A stretch of DNA of 64,000 bases from positions 59,534 to 123,533 of the forward strand of contig JAFAYL010000057.1 of NCBI GenBank assembly GCA_019240405.1, given 5' to 3'. Under the pieces are notes generated by a model. The model saw only the letters and a program-made list of their open reading frames with translations. It had not been told where the DNA came from and did not search any database. The translations under genes were made by a program, and so were the position numbers. Positions 35,801 to 44,549 of the stretch are shown piece by piece (the stretch's first letter is position 1; the number at the start of each line of letters is the position of its first letter). The DNA comes from Acidobacteriaceae bacterium. Lineage in GTDB: Bacteria > Acidobacteriota > Terriglobia > Bryobacterales > Bryobacteraceae.

Positions 35801-38287
35801 TTACTCCTTGGAAATTACTGAGTATGCCGCCCAAAACGAGGGCGAGCTCCGGTAGCCGCTGCTACGCTGCATATCCTCTTGGGCCTGTTGTAGCGCGATA
35901 GCGGCTCGACTCGCAAACGATCTGGATGGCGACAATGGTCGAAAATGGCTGTAGAACGAAGAAAAGAATTGGCCTGAGTCGTCTGGAGTAGGCCACGCGC
36001 TTACGATTACCGCGGTAGCGCCAGCTAAGAGCCAAGCCCGGCTCAGGCCGATTACGCCGGCGCTGGGTACCCTTTGCCCTTGCTCAGACGAACAACCACT
36101 CATAACTACAAGACTTCCCAGCACGCGATAGGCCGCGATAGCTTCTGGGGTTAGTAGCTCTGGAACGTTTTCTGGAGTAAGACTTAATGCCAGAGCTGCC
36201 TGCTCTGGCTGCCCGTTTGGACTCACTACATGAACAGCGAAATGAAGCACGTCGGGCTTGTTGAGCAAAGCCCTGTGTAAACCCGTTTGAGAAGCGTCTT
36301 TCCCAATAAGAAACTGGATTTCCGGCATGCCGGTGGCTTGCGCTGCCCTCCGGATCTCCCGGGCGCTCCCCACCAGCCGCGCCAGTCGGCCGTTTGTCGT
36401 TTTTGCGTTAACTAGAGCGACATTCTGCAGTCGTCTTGAATCTGCAAGATTGTAAATCGGATCGGCGATTCCGACGAAGCGGCGTCCTGAATTCGTTCCC
36501 GTGGGCCGTAATAATAACAGCTCGCTCGGAAGGAAACGCAGGGTATGGCCGGTCGCAAGTGTCGTGTTAGCCTGCCGCAGATCTGGAAGCGCCGCAAAAG
36601 GAACTCCGTTCAGCAGGGCGCCGTCGGGGGATACCAACCAATCCCCCCGGCTCCATGCCTGTTGATCAAGCTGTCCAAAAAGGCTCTGGCTCAGAAAACG
36701 GCCCGCAGCCGAGCCGTCTTGCGACGTGCGCAAGTGATCGGAGAACGCTACCGCCTGCTCTGCGATCTCCGTTTCAGGCGCCAATCGATACAGCTTCATG
36801 CGTTCCCTCGTAACCGTCCACAGAAACGACTTACTCTTTCCAAGGCAGAAACTGAGAAGGACTTCTCTCGCAGATAGCTTCTCCTGGATACTTCTAAGTG
36901 ATTTCTTACGGAAAATTTTCTCTTGCTCTGTCGGTAAATTTTTCGGGGATATTCCAATTTCGTTACTGAGGGTGTTTAATTGGGCCTTTATTTCTTTTAT
37001 TTTCCCGTCATTGCGATCACTCCCCAAGGTAAATCGTGCCTCAGCATCTTGTAATATTGACAATAATTCGAAATATTTCGGGGGAAGTCGACCCGCGCGA
37101 TCCAGATACAGATTCATCTGCTCCCGCAGCGTGGCCGCCCGGTTCTCTGCCAATACGGCCCAGGCTTCTCTGGCCAAAGACTCGTCGCGCCGGTCGAGCG
37201 AAAGCTGCGCCGCGAGCTCTACATAATCCTCATATATCGGGTGAAGATGTGAGCTCGTTCGAATGCTTGTCGCATCGCCGGGTAGCGCGCCTTCGCGCCA
37301 CTCGTTCGCTAACCCGACGGCCCTGTCGAACTCAGCTAAAGCTTCCGATTTGCGGCCCAGCCCAAGTAATAATTCGCCGCGAATGTGAACCGGATAATAT
37401 TGCGGACTCGTCTTGAAAATTTTGCTTGGTAAGGAAATAGCCTCGTCGATTAGCTTTAAACCTGCCGCATAATGCTGTTTAGCTAGCTCCAGTTCAGCTA
37501 AATGCTCGATTGTAAAAGGAAGGTTTTCGTCGTGTTTTTCGGAACGGATTCTTCGCGCTTTACCTAGCGGGGCTTCGGCTTCAGAGAGTCGTCCCGCCAG
37601 AACCAGCGAGATTCCAAGCTGGTCTAAGGCGAGCGACTCCGCTTCCGGCATCCGGTCGCGAGTCGCAACTGCGATTGCTTCATTGTAGGTTTGAATGGCG
37701 CGGTCGGGGTTCCCATCATCAGATTGCACGTTGGCGAGATTTAGGAGCGCTTTGACCAGGTAATCATCGCGTCCTGCGTGGCGGAGGAGTGCTACACCCT
37801 GCTCGGCATCCCTGATTGCCAGAGAAAAATCTCCGAGCAATTCATAAACGGTCGAGAGAGTGAAAGCGGCTCCGCCTTCGACAGCCTTATCATTCTCCTG
37901 GCTGGCTAATTGGCGTGCTCTGTTTAGAGAAATTAGAGCCGGGCGATACTGAAACAAGTAAACCTGGCAGACGCCAGCGAACATCAGCGCTTTCGCTTGG
38001 TCGCGCCAGTCGCCATCGCTTCCGGCGCTCTCAGCTGCTCTTTGAAATGTCTCCAGGGCCTCGGCAAAGTGGCCGTCGGCCCGTTGCTTTTGACCCTGGG
38101 TGATCGCCGCCTCCACAGAACCCGACGTGGAGCGGCGAATCGCGGCGCTCGGAACGCCTGGCAGCGTCGCAACCGCAAAACCTATCGCTAGTACAAACCG
38201 AGCAGCATAGGGGCACAGGGCGTTCACCCGCTGCATCCCAAACGCATGATCCAGATGTTCTCCGTGAACCGGAAAATTCCTGTTCAC
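35801..38287 (-). CDS. TPR-CHAT caspase-like protease, probably exported
   Basis: 828 residues. A hydrophobic segment (about 31-48, FVLAIGFAVATLPGVPSAA) looks like a signal peptide. TPR repeats fill about 55-340 (QKQRADGHFAEALETFQRAA; QTYNEAIAVATRDRMPEAES). A helical linker follows, and the C-terminal CHAT domain spans about 500-828. The protease dyad is intact: His686 in VLHFAVHVV and Cys732 in LVVMSGCSSEQGQ. CHAT proteins are caspase/separase-like cysteine proteases. The operon order CHAT, sigma, anti-sigma suggests that it cuts the anti-sigma. The start is uncertain: GTG 38287, or ATG 38236, which places the signal peptide nearer the N-terminus. Confidence 0.88.
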   Translation of the reverse strand: MNRNFPVHGEHLDHAFGMQRVNALCPYAARFVLAIGFAVATLPGVPSAAIRRSTSGSVEAAITQGQKQRADGHFAEALETFQRAAESAGSDGDWRDQAKALMFAGVCQVYLFQYRPALISLNRARQLASQENDKAVEGGAAFTLSTVYELLGDFSLAIRDAEQGVALLRHAGRDDYLVKALLNLANVQSDDGNPDRAIQTYNEAIAVATRDRMPEAESLALDQLGISLVLAGRLSEAEAPLGKARRIRSEKHDENLPFTIEHLAELELAKQHYAAGLKLIDEAISLPSKIFKTSPQYYPVHIRGELLLGLGRKSEALAEFDRAVGLANEWREGALPGDATSIRTSSHLHPIYEDYVELAAQLSLDRRDESLAREAWAVLAENRAATLREQMNLYLDRAGRLPPKYFELLSILQDAEARFTLGSDRNDGKIKEIKAQLNTLSNEIGISPKNLPTEQEKIFRKKSLRSIQEKLSAREVLLSFCLGKSKSFLWTVTRERMKLYRLAPETEIAEQAVAFSDHLRTSQDGSAAGRFLSQSLFGQLDQQAWSRGDWLVSPDGALLNGVPFAALPDLRQANTTLATGHTLRFLPSELLLLRPTGTNSGRRFVGIADPIYNLADSRRLQNVALVNAKTTNGRLARLVGSAREIRRAAQATGMPEIQFLIGKDASQTGLHRALLNKPDVLHFAVHVVSPNGQPEQAALALSLTPENVPELLTPEAIAAYRVLGSLVVMSGCSSEQGQRVPSAGVIGLSRAWLLAGATAVIVSAWPTPDDSGQFFSSFYSHFRPLSPSRSFASRAAIALQQAQEDMQRSSGYRSSPSFWAAYSVISKE

Positions 38288-38730
38288 GGAGATAACTTAT
38301 CACCTCTTGAGCCTATTTCCTAATTCTTTACGAGGGGATCAGGAATTTATCGGTTAAATGCGTATCAGAATTCGTCTGTAATTCTCCGTTTCGCGAGACT
38401 AAAATCCGAAGATGGTTCCGAGGATCCAAACTATAGCATCAGGTACGATTGGCTGCCGCATATGTCGCTGAACTCCTTTCGCACCCGAAGCTCCCACGGG
38501 CGGGCGCGCGTCAGCGCAAAAATGTGCAGTTAAATGCCTGATTATATTGGGCAAATTTTTTGTGGGATTTTTGTGATTTAAATTTGAGCTTGTTCCAATT
38601 TGAAAAAACTCAGAATCGGAACCCAAACCGAAATCGAGCTGCATTTGCGGATCGCGAACTGTCGCTATTCCGCCGCTGTTTGAGTCGGCTATACTCGTCC
38701 TGTAATCGCTGTTTTCAATCCGGAGGCGTA
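38288..38730. other. 443-base gap with divergent promoters
   Basis: No convincing gene. It separates the CHAT operon (minus) from the ffh operon (plus). The middle, about 38540-38620, is AT-rich compared with its surroundings. A -10-like TATACT lies at 38690-38695 for the plus strand, with no clear -35. I could not assign a promoter for the CHAT operon; the stretch 38300-38400 would hold it. Confidence 0.4.
38690..38695 (+). promoter_or_regulatory. Putative -10 box of the ffh operon
   Basis: TATACT, about 35 bases before the leader-ORF start. The expected -35 region (about 38667-38672) does not resemble TTGACA, so this is a weak call. Transcription would begin near 38702. Confidence 0.35.
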
Positions 38731-38814
38731 ATGCGACTTCGGGTTTCCGTCCAGCAGCAGCTTCCGCTTACCAAGGCCCTCCAGGGTCCTGTGCGTCAGA
38801 GATATGTTCGATAA
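38731..38814 (+). CDS. 27-codon leader ORF overlapping the ffh start
   Basis: A 27-residue reading frame starting at an ATG with a strong ribosome-binding site (CGGAGG at 38721-38726, spacing four). It encodes a basic, glutamine-rich peptide (MRLRVSVQQQLPLTKALQGP start). The stop TAA at 38812-38814 lies 11 bases inside ffh, whose own ATG has only a weak upstream site. This suggests translational coupling: ribosomes ending here could reinitiate on ffh. Too short to match a family; a true peptide product is not proven. Confidence 0.45.
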   Translation: MRLRVSVQQQLPLTKALQGPVRQRYVR

Positions 38815-40159
38815 CCTGTCCGACAAACTGCAGCGCATCTTCAAGAACCTGCGCGGCGAAGGAAAATTAACGGCCGCCAACATGGAGGAGGCCCTGCGAG
38901 AGATCCGTGTCGCGCTGCTCGAGGCCGACGTGCACTTCAGAGTCGTCAAGCAGTTCATCGAGCAGGTCAAACAGAAGGCCATGGGGGAGGAGGTACTTAC
39001 TGCGCTGTCGCCCGGCCAGCAAGTCGTCAAAATCGTTCGCGATGAACTGATTAAGATGCTGGGCACGCATCCGTCGCGCCTCCGCTTCTCCAACGAGCCC
39101 CCGACGGTGATCCTGATCGTTGGCCTCCAGGGCTCAGGAAAAACGACGAGCGCCGCGAAGCTGGCTCGGCTTCTGGCCAAAGAAAACAATCGACCGCAAC
39201 TTGTGTCTGTCGACATTTACAGGCCCGCCGCCCGCCAGCAGCTCACGATTCTCGCCAAAAACGTGGGTGTACCTATATATGAAGGCTCCGCGGACGAGAC
39301 CAAGCCGCTTGATCTGGCCCGCTCAGCGCGCCGCGAAGCTGTTCATTCCGGTCGCGATGTCTTGCTGGTAGATACCGCCGGCCGCCAGCATATCGACGAT
39401 CAGCTCATGCAAGAATTGCACGAGCTCAAAGAAGCGCTTGCTCCCACCGAGATCCTTTTCGTCGCCGACGCGATGACAGGCCAGGACGCGGTGCGATCGG
39501 CCGACGAATTTCATAAACGCCTGGGCATCACCGGGATCATTCTCACCAAAATGGACGGCGATGCTCGCGGCGGCGCCGCTCTCTCCATTCGCTCCGTTAC
39601 CGGCCAGCCGCTGAAATTTGTCGGCGTAGGCGAAAAGCCGGATGCTCTCGAAGCCTTCTATCCCGATCGCGTCGCTTCCCGCATTCTCGGTATGGGTGAC
39701 GTGCTCTCGTTAATTGACAAGGTCGAGCAGGCCATCGATCAAAAAACCGCCGAAAAGATGCAGGAAAAACTGCTCGGCGACGACTTCACGCTCGAGGACT
39801 TCCGCGATCAGATCAAGCAGCTCCGGAAGCTTGGCCCGCTCGGAGGTCTGCTCGAAATGATGCCCCAAATCGGCCCGCTCAAAGATCTCAAGAACGCCAA
39901 AATCGACGAAAACGAGATCGGACGCGTCGTTGCCATCATCGATTCCATGACTCCCAAAGAGCGCCGCAATCACATGATCATCAACGGTTCCCGCCGCCGC
40001 CGTATCGCGAAAGGCAGCGGTACCAGCGTTCAGGATGTCAACAATCTGCTAAAACAATACGCCCAGGCGCGTAAAATGATGAAGAGCTTTACGGGTCAGG
40101 CCGGTCTGCTCGGAAAGAAACTGGGTAAGATGAAGCTTCCCATGATTCCCGGGCTATAG
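38804..40159 (+). CDS. ffh: Signal recognition particle protein Ffh (SRP54)
   Basis: 451 residues. N domain (MFDNLSDKLQRIFKNLRGEG), then the GTPase G domain with Walker A GLQGSGKTTSAAKLA, DTAGRQHID, TKMDGDARGGAALS and the DARGG box, and a methionine-rich M domain that binds 4.5S RNA and signal sequences (TFTGQAGLLGKKLGKMK-like end, preceded by SRRRRIAKGSG). It targets inner-membrane proteins with FtsY. First main gene of a conserved translation/secretion cluster. Confidence 0.97.
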   Translation: MFDNLSDKLQRIFKNLRGEGKLTAANMEEALREIRVALLEADVHFRVVKQFIEQVKQKAMGEEVLTALSPGQQVVKIVRDELIKMLGTHPSRLRFSNEPPTVILIVGLQGSGKTTSAAKLARLLAKENNRPQLVSVDIYRPAARQQLTILAKNVGVPIYEGSADETKPLDLARSARREAVHSGRDVLLVDTAGRQHIDDQLMQELHELKEALAPTEILFVADAMTGQDAVRSADEFHKRLGITGIILTKMDGDARGGAALSIRSVTGQPLKFVGVGEKPDALEAFYPDRVASRILGMGDVLSLIDKVEQAIDQKTAEKMQEKLLGDDFTLEDFRDQIKQLRKLGPLGGLLEMMPQIGPLKDLKNAKIDENEIGRVVAIIDSMTPKERRNHMIINGSRRRRIAKGSGTSVQDVNNLLKQYAQARKMMKSFTGQAGLLGKKLGKMKLPMIPGL

Positions 40160-40228
40160 GCGGCCGGCATCTCAGCCGTTCGCCCGCAACACAAATTTGT
40201 AACAATGAGGAAAAGAAAAGGTTAAGCG

Positions 40229-40483
40229 ATGCTAGCGATTCGCCTCGCGCGTTTTGGCGCCAAGAAAAAGCCCACCTATCGCGTGGTCATTATTGAAAAG
40301 GAGCGTGCCCGCAACAGCCGCTCCATTGAAGTCGTCGGCTATTACAGTCCGATTGCCAAGCCGGCTCAGGTCGACCTAAATCACGACCGCATTAACTACT
40401 GGATCAAGAATGGCGCGCAGCCATCCGACACCGTCCGCCGGCTGTTAAGAACGAATCCCGCTCCGGCGCCTGCGGCAGCGTAG
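40229..40483 (+). CDS. rpsP: 30S ribosomal protein S16
   Basis: 84 residues. [31 protein letters not shown] and the [19 protein letters not shown] segment are diagnostic for S16. Placed between ffh and khpA, as in many bacteria. An A/G-rich ribosome-binding site (AAAAGG) precedes the ATG. Confidence 0.97.
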   Translation: MLAIRLARFGAKKKPTYRVVIIEKERARNSRSIEVVGYYSPIAKPAQVDLNHDRINYWIKNGAQPSDTVRRLLRTNPAPAPAAA

Positions 40484-40510
40484 CGAGCAAAGTAAATCTC
40501 TTTTTCAATT

Positions 40511-40531
40511 GGGCGCCGAAGCAAAGCGCCC
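40511..40531 (+). other. Small hairpin between rpsP and khpA
   Basis: GGGCGC (40511-40516) pairs with GCGCCC (40526-40531) over a nine-base loop. No T-run follows, so it is more likely an mRNA processing or stability element within the operon than a terminator. Confidence 0.35.
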
Positions 40532-40557
40532 ACGCGAAAAGGGGCAAGAAGGTCAAG

Positions 40558-40806
40558 ATGAACGAGAAGAATGGCGTGAAAACGCTCGTAGAAGAGATCG
40601 CCAAAGCTCTTGTAGACGCTCCAGCCGAAGTGGTTGTCAATGAGGTCGCTGGCGAACAGGCAACTGTTTTTGAACTGCGGGTCGCCGAAGGCGATCTAGG
40701 AAAGGTCATCGGGAAGCAAGGACGAACTGCCCGTTCCATCCGCACCCTTCTCGGTGCAGTCGGTACTAAGTTAAACCGGCGCTTCTCTTTGGAAATCCTG
40801 GAGTAG
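40558..40806 (+). CDS. khpA: KH-domain RNA-binding protein KhpA
   Basis: 82 residues. One KH domain with the [18 protein letters not shown] (GxxG) RNA-binding loop, in the usual place between rpsP and rimM. In Gram-positives KhpA pairs with KhpB (Jag) to bind many RNAs. The ribosome-binding site GAAGG lies just upstream. Confidence 0.92.
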   Translation: MNEKNGVKTLVEEIAKALVDAPAEVVVNEVAGEQATVFELRVAEGDLGKVIGKQGRTARSIRTLLGAVGTKLNRRFSLEILE

Positions 40807-40827
40807 CTTCCGTCCCACGCATTCGCC

Positions 40828-41346
40828 ATGGAGCCGAACAGAGTTATCATCGCCGAGGTTCTGCGCCCTCGCGGAAACCGCGGCGAACTGCTGGCCAAAT
40901 CACAGACCGATGTTCCCGGCAGGCTTGAGACTTTACGACGCGCCCATGCTCGCTTGACAGACGGCTCCGAGGCGTCCGTTGAGATCATCAAAGCCTGGAC
41001 TCACAAAGGCCAATGGGTACTCAGGCTTGCCGGCGTCGATTCCATCAACTCAGCCGAACGATTCCGCGGCGCTGAGATCTGGGTCCCGTTATCCGGTCGG
41101 GCTCCGCTGCCCGAAGGTGAATTCTTTGAATCGGACTTGATCGGCTGCCAAGTCACCGATGGCGCGAGCGGAAAACTGTTAGGCCCGATCGAAGCCTTTG
41201 AGAATTACGGTGGGCCGCCGTTGATGGAAATCCGCGTCGACGGCCGCGAAGTGCTCATTCCGTTCGTTCCCTCCATCTGCCGGAACATCGATTTGGCTGC
41301 TCGGAGCATCATCGTTGATCTACCCGGGGGAATCCTAGACCTGTAA
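40828..41346 (+). CDS. rimM: 16S rRNA processing protein RimM
   Basis: 172 residues. The N-terminal domain starts IIAEVLRPRGNRGELLAKS; the PRC-barrel domain has EFFESDLIGCQVTDG and ENYGGPPLMEIRVDGREVLIPFVP split segments, and the FxP end is typical. It assists 30S head assembly by binding S19. Followed by trmD, the usual neighbour. Confidence 0.93.
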   Translation: MEPNRVIIAEVLRPRGNRGELLAKSQTDVPGRLETLRRAHARLTDGSEASVEIIKAWTHKGQWVLRLAGVDSINSAERFRGAEIWVPLSGRAPLPEGEFFESDLIGCQVTDGASGKLLGPIEAFENYGGPPLMEIRVDGREVLIPFVPSICRNIDLAARSIIVDLPGGILDL

Positions 41347-41365
41347 TGAAACCGCGTGATCCCTC

Positions 41366-42073
41366 ATGACATTCCATATCGTCACGATTTTTCCGGAATT
41401 CTTCACTGGGCCATTCAACCACGGTGTGATCGCAAAAGCCCAAGCCGCCGGAAAATTGGAAATTCGGATTCATGATCTGCGGCACTGGACACGAGATCGT
41501 CATCGCACCGTCGACGACCGGCCGTTCGGCGGAGGCGAAGGCATGCTGCTGAAGCCGCAGCCATTGTTCAAGGCGGTTGAAGCGATCTTACCCGAGAGAA
41601 CGTCCAAACAGAAAGTGATCTTGCTCTCCGCTCAGGGGATGCCGTTCCGACAGCGGATGGCCCGGCAATTTTCGGAGCTCGAGGATCTGCTTTTGATCTG
41701 TGGCCGCTATGAAGGTGTTGATGAGCGAGTAGCCCAGCATCTTGTGGATGATGAAGTATCGATTGGTGATTTCGTGCTGAGCGGCGGCGAGTTGGCGGCG
41801 GCGCTGATTATTGACAGCGTGGCGCGCTTATTGCCCGACGTCCTCGGGAACGAAGATTCCTCGCGAAACGAAAGCTTCACCGAGGACAATGAAGGTTTGT
41901 TGGATTGCCCGCAGTACACCAGACCGGCTGAGTTCCGGGGCTGGAAGGTGCCCGGCGTACTGCTGGGCGGAAATCACGAAGAAATCAAGCGCTGGCGCCA
42001 GGCTGCGTCACGCGAAAAAACCGAGCGGCTTCGTCCCGATCTCCTCGGCGGCCGCCAGATAAGGAAGGCTTAA
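41366..42073 (+). CDS. trmD: tRNA (guanine-N1-)-methyltransferase
   Basis: 235 residues. The trefoil-knot SPOUT enzyme that makes m1G37 in tRNA to prevent frameshifting. Signatures: FHIVTIFPEFF, LRHWTRDRHRTVDDRPFGGG, LLICGRYEGVDERVAQH, and SIGDFVLSGGELAA with the knot. Its stop is three bases from the rplS start. Confidence 0.97.
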   Translation: MTFHIVTIFPEFFTGPFNHGVIAKAQAAGKLEIRIHDLRHWTRDRHRTVDDRPFGGGEGMLLKPQPLFKAVEAILPERTSKQKVILLSAQGMPFRQRMARQFSELEDLLLICGRYEGVDERVAQHLVDDEVSIGDFVLSGGELAAALIIDSVARLLPDVLGNEDSSRNESFTEDNEGLLDCPQYTRPAEFRGWKVPGVLLGGNHEEIKRWRQAASREKTERLRPDLLGGRQIRKA

Positions 42074-42076
42074 CAC

Positions 42077-42427
42077 ATGCAGAACGCTCTCGTTAGCAAA
42101 TTCATTAGCAAGCATACTCGCGCCAAGCCGCACCCCGAGTTCCGTCCTGGCGACACAATCCGGGTGCACGTGCGAATCAAGGAAGGCGACAAGGAGCGTT
42201 TGCAGGCCTTTGAAGGCACTGTCATCGCTCGCAAGAACACCGGCATGGGAGAGACGATCACGGTGCGGAAGGTCAGCTTCGGCCAGGGTGTCGAGCGTAT
42301 CTTCCCGTTAAACGCCCCGGTCATTGATCACATCGATCTCATCCGAACCGGCCGCGTCCGCCGCGCCAAGCTCTACTATCTCCGGAATCTGAAGGGCAAA
42401 GCGGCGCGTCTGCGCGAGCGCGAATAA
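42077..42427 (+). CDS. rplS: 50S ribosomal protein L19
   Basis: 116 residues. [55 protein letters not shown] and the [18 protein letters not shown] end are diagnostic for L19, which lies at the 30S-50S interface. Confidence 0.97.
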   Translation: MQNALVSKFISKHTRAKPHPEFRPGDTIRVHVRIKEGDKERLQAFEGTVIARKNTGMGETITVRKVSFGQGVERIFPLNAPVIDHIDLIRTGRVRRAKLYYLRNLKGKAARLRERE

Positions 42428-42449
42428 CCGGACACCCGCGGCTCTGCCC

Positions 42450-43169
42450 ATGAGCATCCGGTGCCTCAGTTCATTTGAGCGGATCGCTCGAGAACGCGGG
42501 TTCCAACGAATCGCCGGAGTCGATGAAGTCGGACGTGGCTGCCTCTTCGGCCCAGTCTTCGCCGCGGCCGTCGTTCTCGATCCCCTGAAGCCCATTCGCG
42601 GCTTGCACGACAGCAAGATACTCGAGGCCGGCGAACGCGCCGAGCTTGCTACTCGAATCAAAGCGCGTTGTGTCTGCTGGGCCATTGGAGGCGCCGGCGT
42701 GTTCGAGATCGATCAAATCAATATTCTGCAGGCATCTCGTCTAGCCATGCGCCGGGCCATTGAAGCTCTTCCGATTCAGCCCGATTACTTATTGATTGAC
42801 GCCGTTCGATTGGACCTACCCATCGAGCAACTCGCCTTGATCGATGGTGACGCGCGCTGCCGCGCCATTGCTGCAGCGTCGATCATCGCCAAAGTGCATC
42901 GTGATGAATGTCTCGTTCGATGGCACGAAATTTATCCGCAGTACAATCTCGCCTCGAACAAGGGCTACTCGACGCCCGACCATAAGCGCGCGTTGCGCGA
43001 ACACGGTCCCACGCTGCTGCATCGTTTCAGCTTCGAGCCTGTTCGCATGAACATCCAACAAATCCATTGGACCGGCTATATCACCGATCCCGCAAAGCAG
43101 CGGGAACTCTTCGACGATGAGACTGCGGCACTTGATCTTACACGATTGACCGCCGCAGTGGAAGAATGA
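42450..43169 (+). CDS. rnhB: Ribonuclease HII
   Basis: 239 residues. Removes RNA from RNA-DNA hybrids, including single misinserted ribonucleotides. Catalytic motifs: IAGVDEVGRGCLFGPVFAAA with the Asp-Glu pair, the LLIDAVRLDLP Asp, and IAAASIIAKVHRDECLVRW. Ends the conserved cluster; its stop overlaps the next gene (ATGA). Confidence 0.95.
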   Translation: MSIRCLSSFERIARERGFQRIAGVDEVGRGCLFGPVFAAAVVLDPLKPIRGLHDSKILEAGERAELATRIKARCVCWAIGGAGVFEIDQINILQASRLAMRRAIEALPIQPDYLLIDAVRLDLPIEQLALIDGDARCRAIAAASIIAKVHRDECLVRWHEIYPQYNLASNKGYSTPDHKRALREHGPTLLHRFSFEPVRMNIQQIHWTGYITDPAKQRELFDDETAALDLTRLTAAVEE

Positions 43170-43495
43170 GCACGCGCACATCCTCCTCGACGACCACTTC
43201 CGAATCGCCGGATACGACGCAACCCGCTCGCTTCATGCGCTGGCACCGTCGCGTGCTTGGATTCGGCCTTGTGATCTTCGCTTTCGAGTTAGGGCTCTTT
43301 CTGCTCGTGTTTCCGTGGCTCCGCTCCTGGGAATTGAGCTGGGTAGCCTTGCGTTCTCCCACGTACGCCGCAATTTGGACCAGCCCCTACTTCCGCGGCG
43401 CTCTCAGCGGTCTCGGTCTTCTCAACATCTACATCGCTTTCGCCGAGCTCGTCCGGCAATTAAAGTCCCTCTTCAGCGCAGACGGAAAATCGTAG
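43166..43495 (+). CDS. Small membrane protein of unknown function
   Basis: 109 residues. A Ser/Thr-rich start, then two hydrophobic helices (about 30-50 and 73-95: LGFGLVIFAFELGLFLLVFP and FRGALSGLGLLNIYIAFAEL). I do not recognise the family. The ATG overlaps the rnhB stop, so it is translated in the same operon. Confidence 0.65.
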   Translation: MSTRTSSSTTTSESPDTTQPARFMRWHRRVLGFGLVIFAFELGLFLLVFPWLRSWELSWVALRSPTYAAIWTSPYFRGALSGLGLLNIYIAFAELVRQLKSLFSADGKS

Positions 43496-43519
43496 CTATC
43501 ATTGTTTAGTGCCGTCGCG

Positions 43520-44539
43520 ATGAGCTGCAAGACGAAGCTCCTGCTTCTCTGTTTCCTCATCTCCGGGTCTACCTGGGCGGCTGAAATCGATAAAGCCGCT
43601 GTTTCGGTAATCACGCCAAATGGTCAACACCTGCGTGCATTCGTGACCACGCCGCGAGGGACAGCAAGCCCCGTAGGCGGCATTTTTCTCGTGGGCTGGC
43701 TGAGCTGCGATAGCGTCGAATACAAAGACGGCGAAACGGATGGATTCGGTGCGCTGCTGCTCCGTTTAGTAGCGCGATCTGGACGGCTGATGTTCCGGAT
43801 GGAGAAGCCGGGCATCAATGGAAGCGAAGGCGTCTGCAAAGATACTGATTTCAACACCGAGCTCGCCGATTATCGCGCCGCTTTCACGACTTTCCTCGCC
43901 AATCCGCGTTTAGACAAACAGCGAGTCTTTGTACTCGGTCTGTCCAACGGCGCTGCCATCGCGCCTCTCGTTGCGCAAGCTACACCGATTCGCGGTTATG
44001 TCGTCTCTGGCGGCTGGACAAAAACCTGGTTCGAGCATATGCTCGAAACCGAAAGGAAATCGATGACCTGGCGTCACGTCCCGCCGGCCGCTGTCACGTG
44101 GCGCATAAAACTGGTCTCGCAGTTCTACAGCGAATACCTTCTAAAACGTAAGCTGCCGGGAGATGTCATCCGCGAGAATCCCGCGCTCGCCGAGATCTGG
44201 AAAGATGAGCCTGCCCACCAATACGGCCGCCCCGCCGCTTTCTATCATCAGCTTCAAGCATTGAATATTGCCGAAGTTTGGCAATCGGCTTCCGCGCCAG
44301 TGCTTGCAATTCACGGCGAATACGACGTCTTAATGAGCGCCGAAGATCATGCCTCGCTTGCCTCCTGGGCGAATCAAAAGAAGGCAGGAAACGGGACTTT
44401 CCTCGAGATTCCACATATGTCACATTTGCTCGAGATCTACAACACGCGCGATGACATGCTCAAAGACGCGAACGGCCACTTCGATGACTCGCTCGTAACG
44501 AAAATCCTTGGCTGGATGTCAAGGGTCGAAGCGCGCTGA
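43520..44539 (+). CDS. Secreted alpha/beta-hydrolase family protein
   Basis: 339 residues from ATG 43520 (a TTG six codons upstream is possible). The signal peptide MSCKTKLLLLCFLISGSTWA is followed by an alpha/beta-hydrolase fold: GIFLVGWLSCDSV strand, nucleophile elbow VFVLGLSNGAAIAPLV with Ser in GLSNG, late Asp in VLAIHGEYDVLMS and His in IPHMSHLLEI. Likely an esterase or peptidase of unknown substrate in the periplasm. Convergent with the ALDH gene. Confidence 0.78.
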   Translation: MSCKTKLLLLCFLISGSTWAAEIDKAAVSVITPNGQHLRAFVTTPRGTASPVGGIFLVGWLSCDSVEYKDGETDGFGALLLRLVARSGRLMFRMEKPGINGSEGVCKDTDFNTELADYRAAFTTFLANPRLDKQRVFVLGLSNGAAIAPLVAQATPIRGYVVSGGWTKTWFEHMLETERKSMTWRHVPPAAVTWRIKLVSQFYSEYLLKRKLPGDVIRENPALAEIWKDEPAHQYGRPAAFYHQLQALNIAEVWQSASAPVLAIHGEYDVLMSAEDHASLASWANQKKAGNGTFLEIPHMSHLLEIYNTRDDMLKDANGHFDDSLVTKILGWMSRVEAR

Positions 44540-44549
44540 GCTGGCCCGC

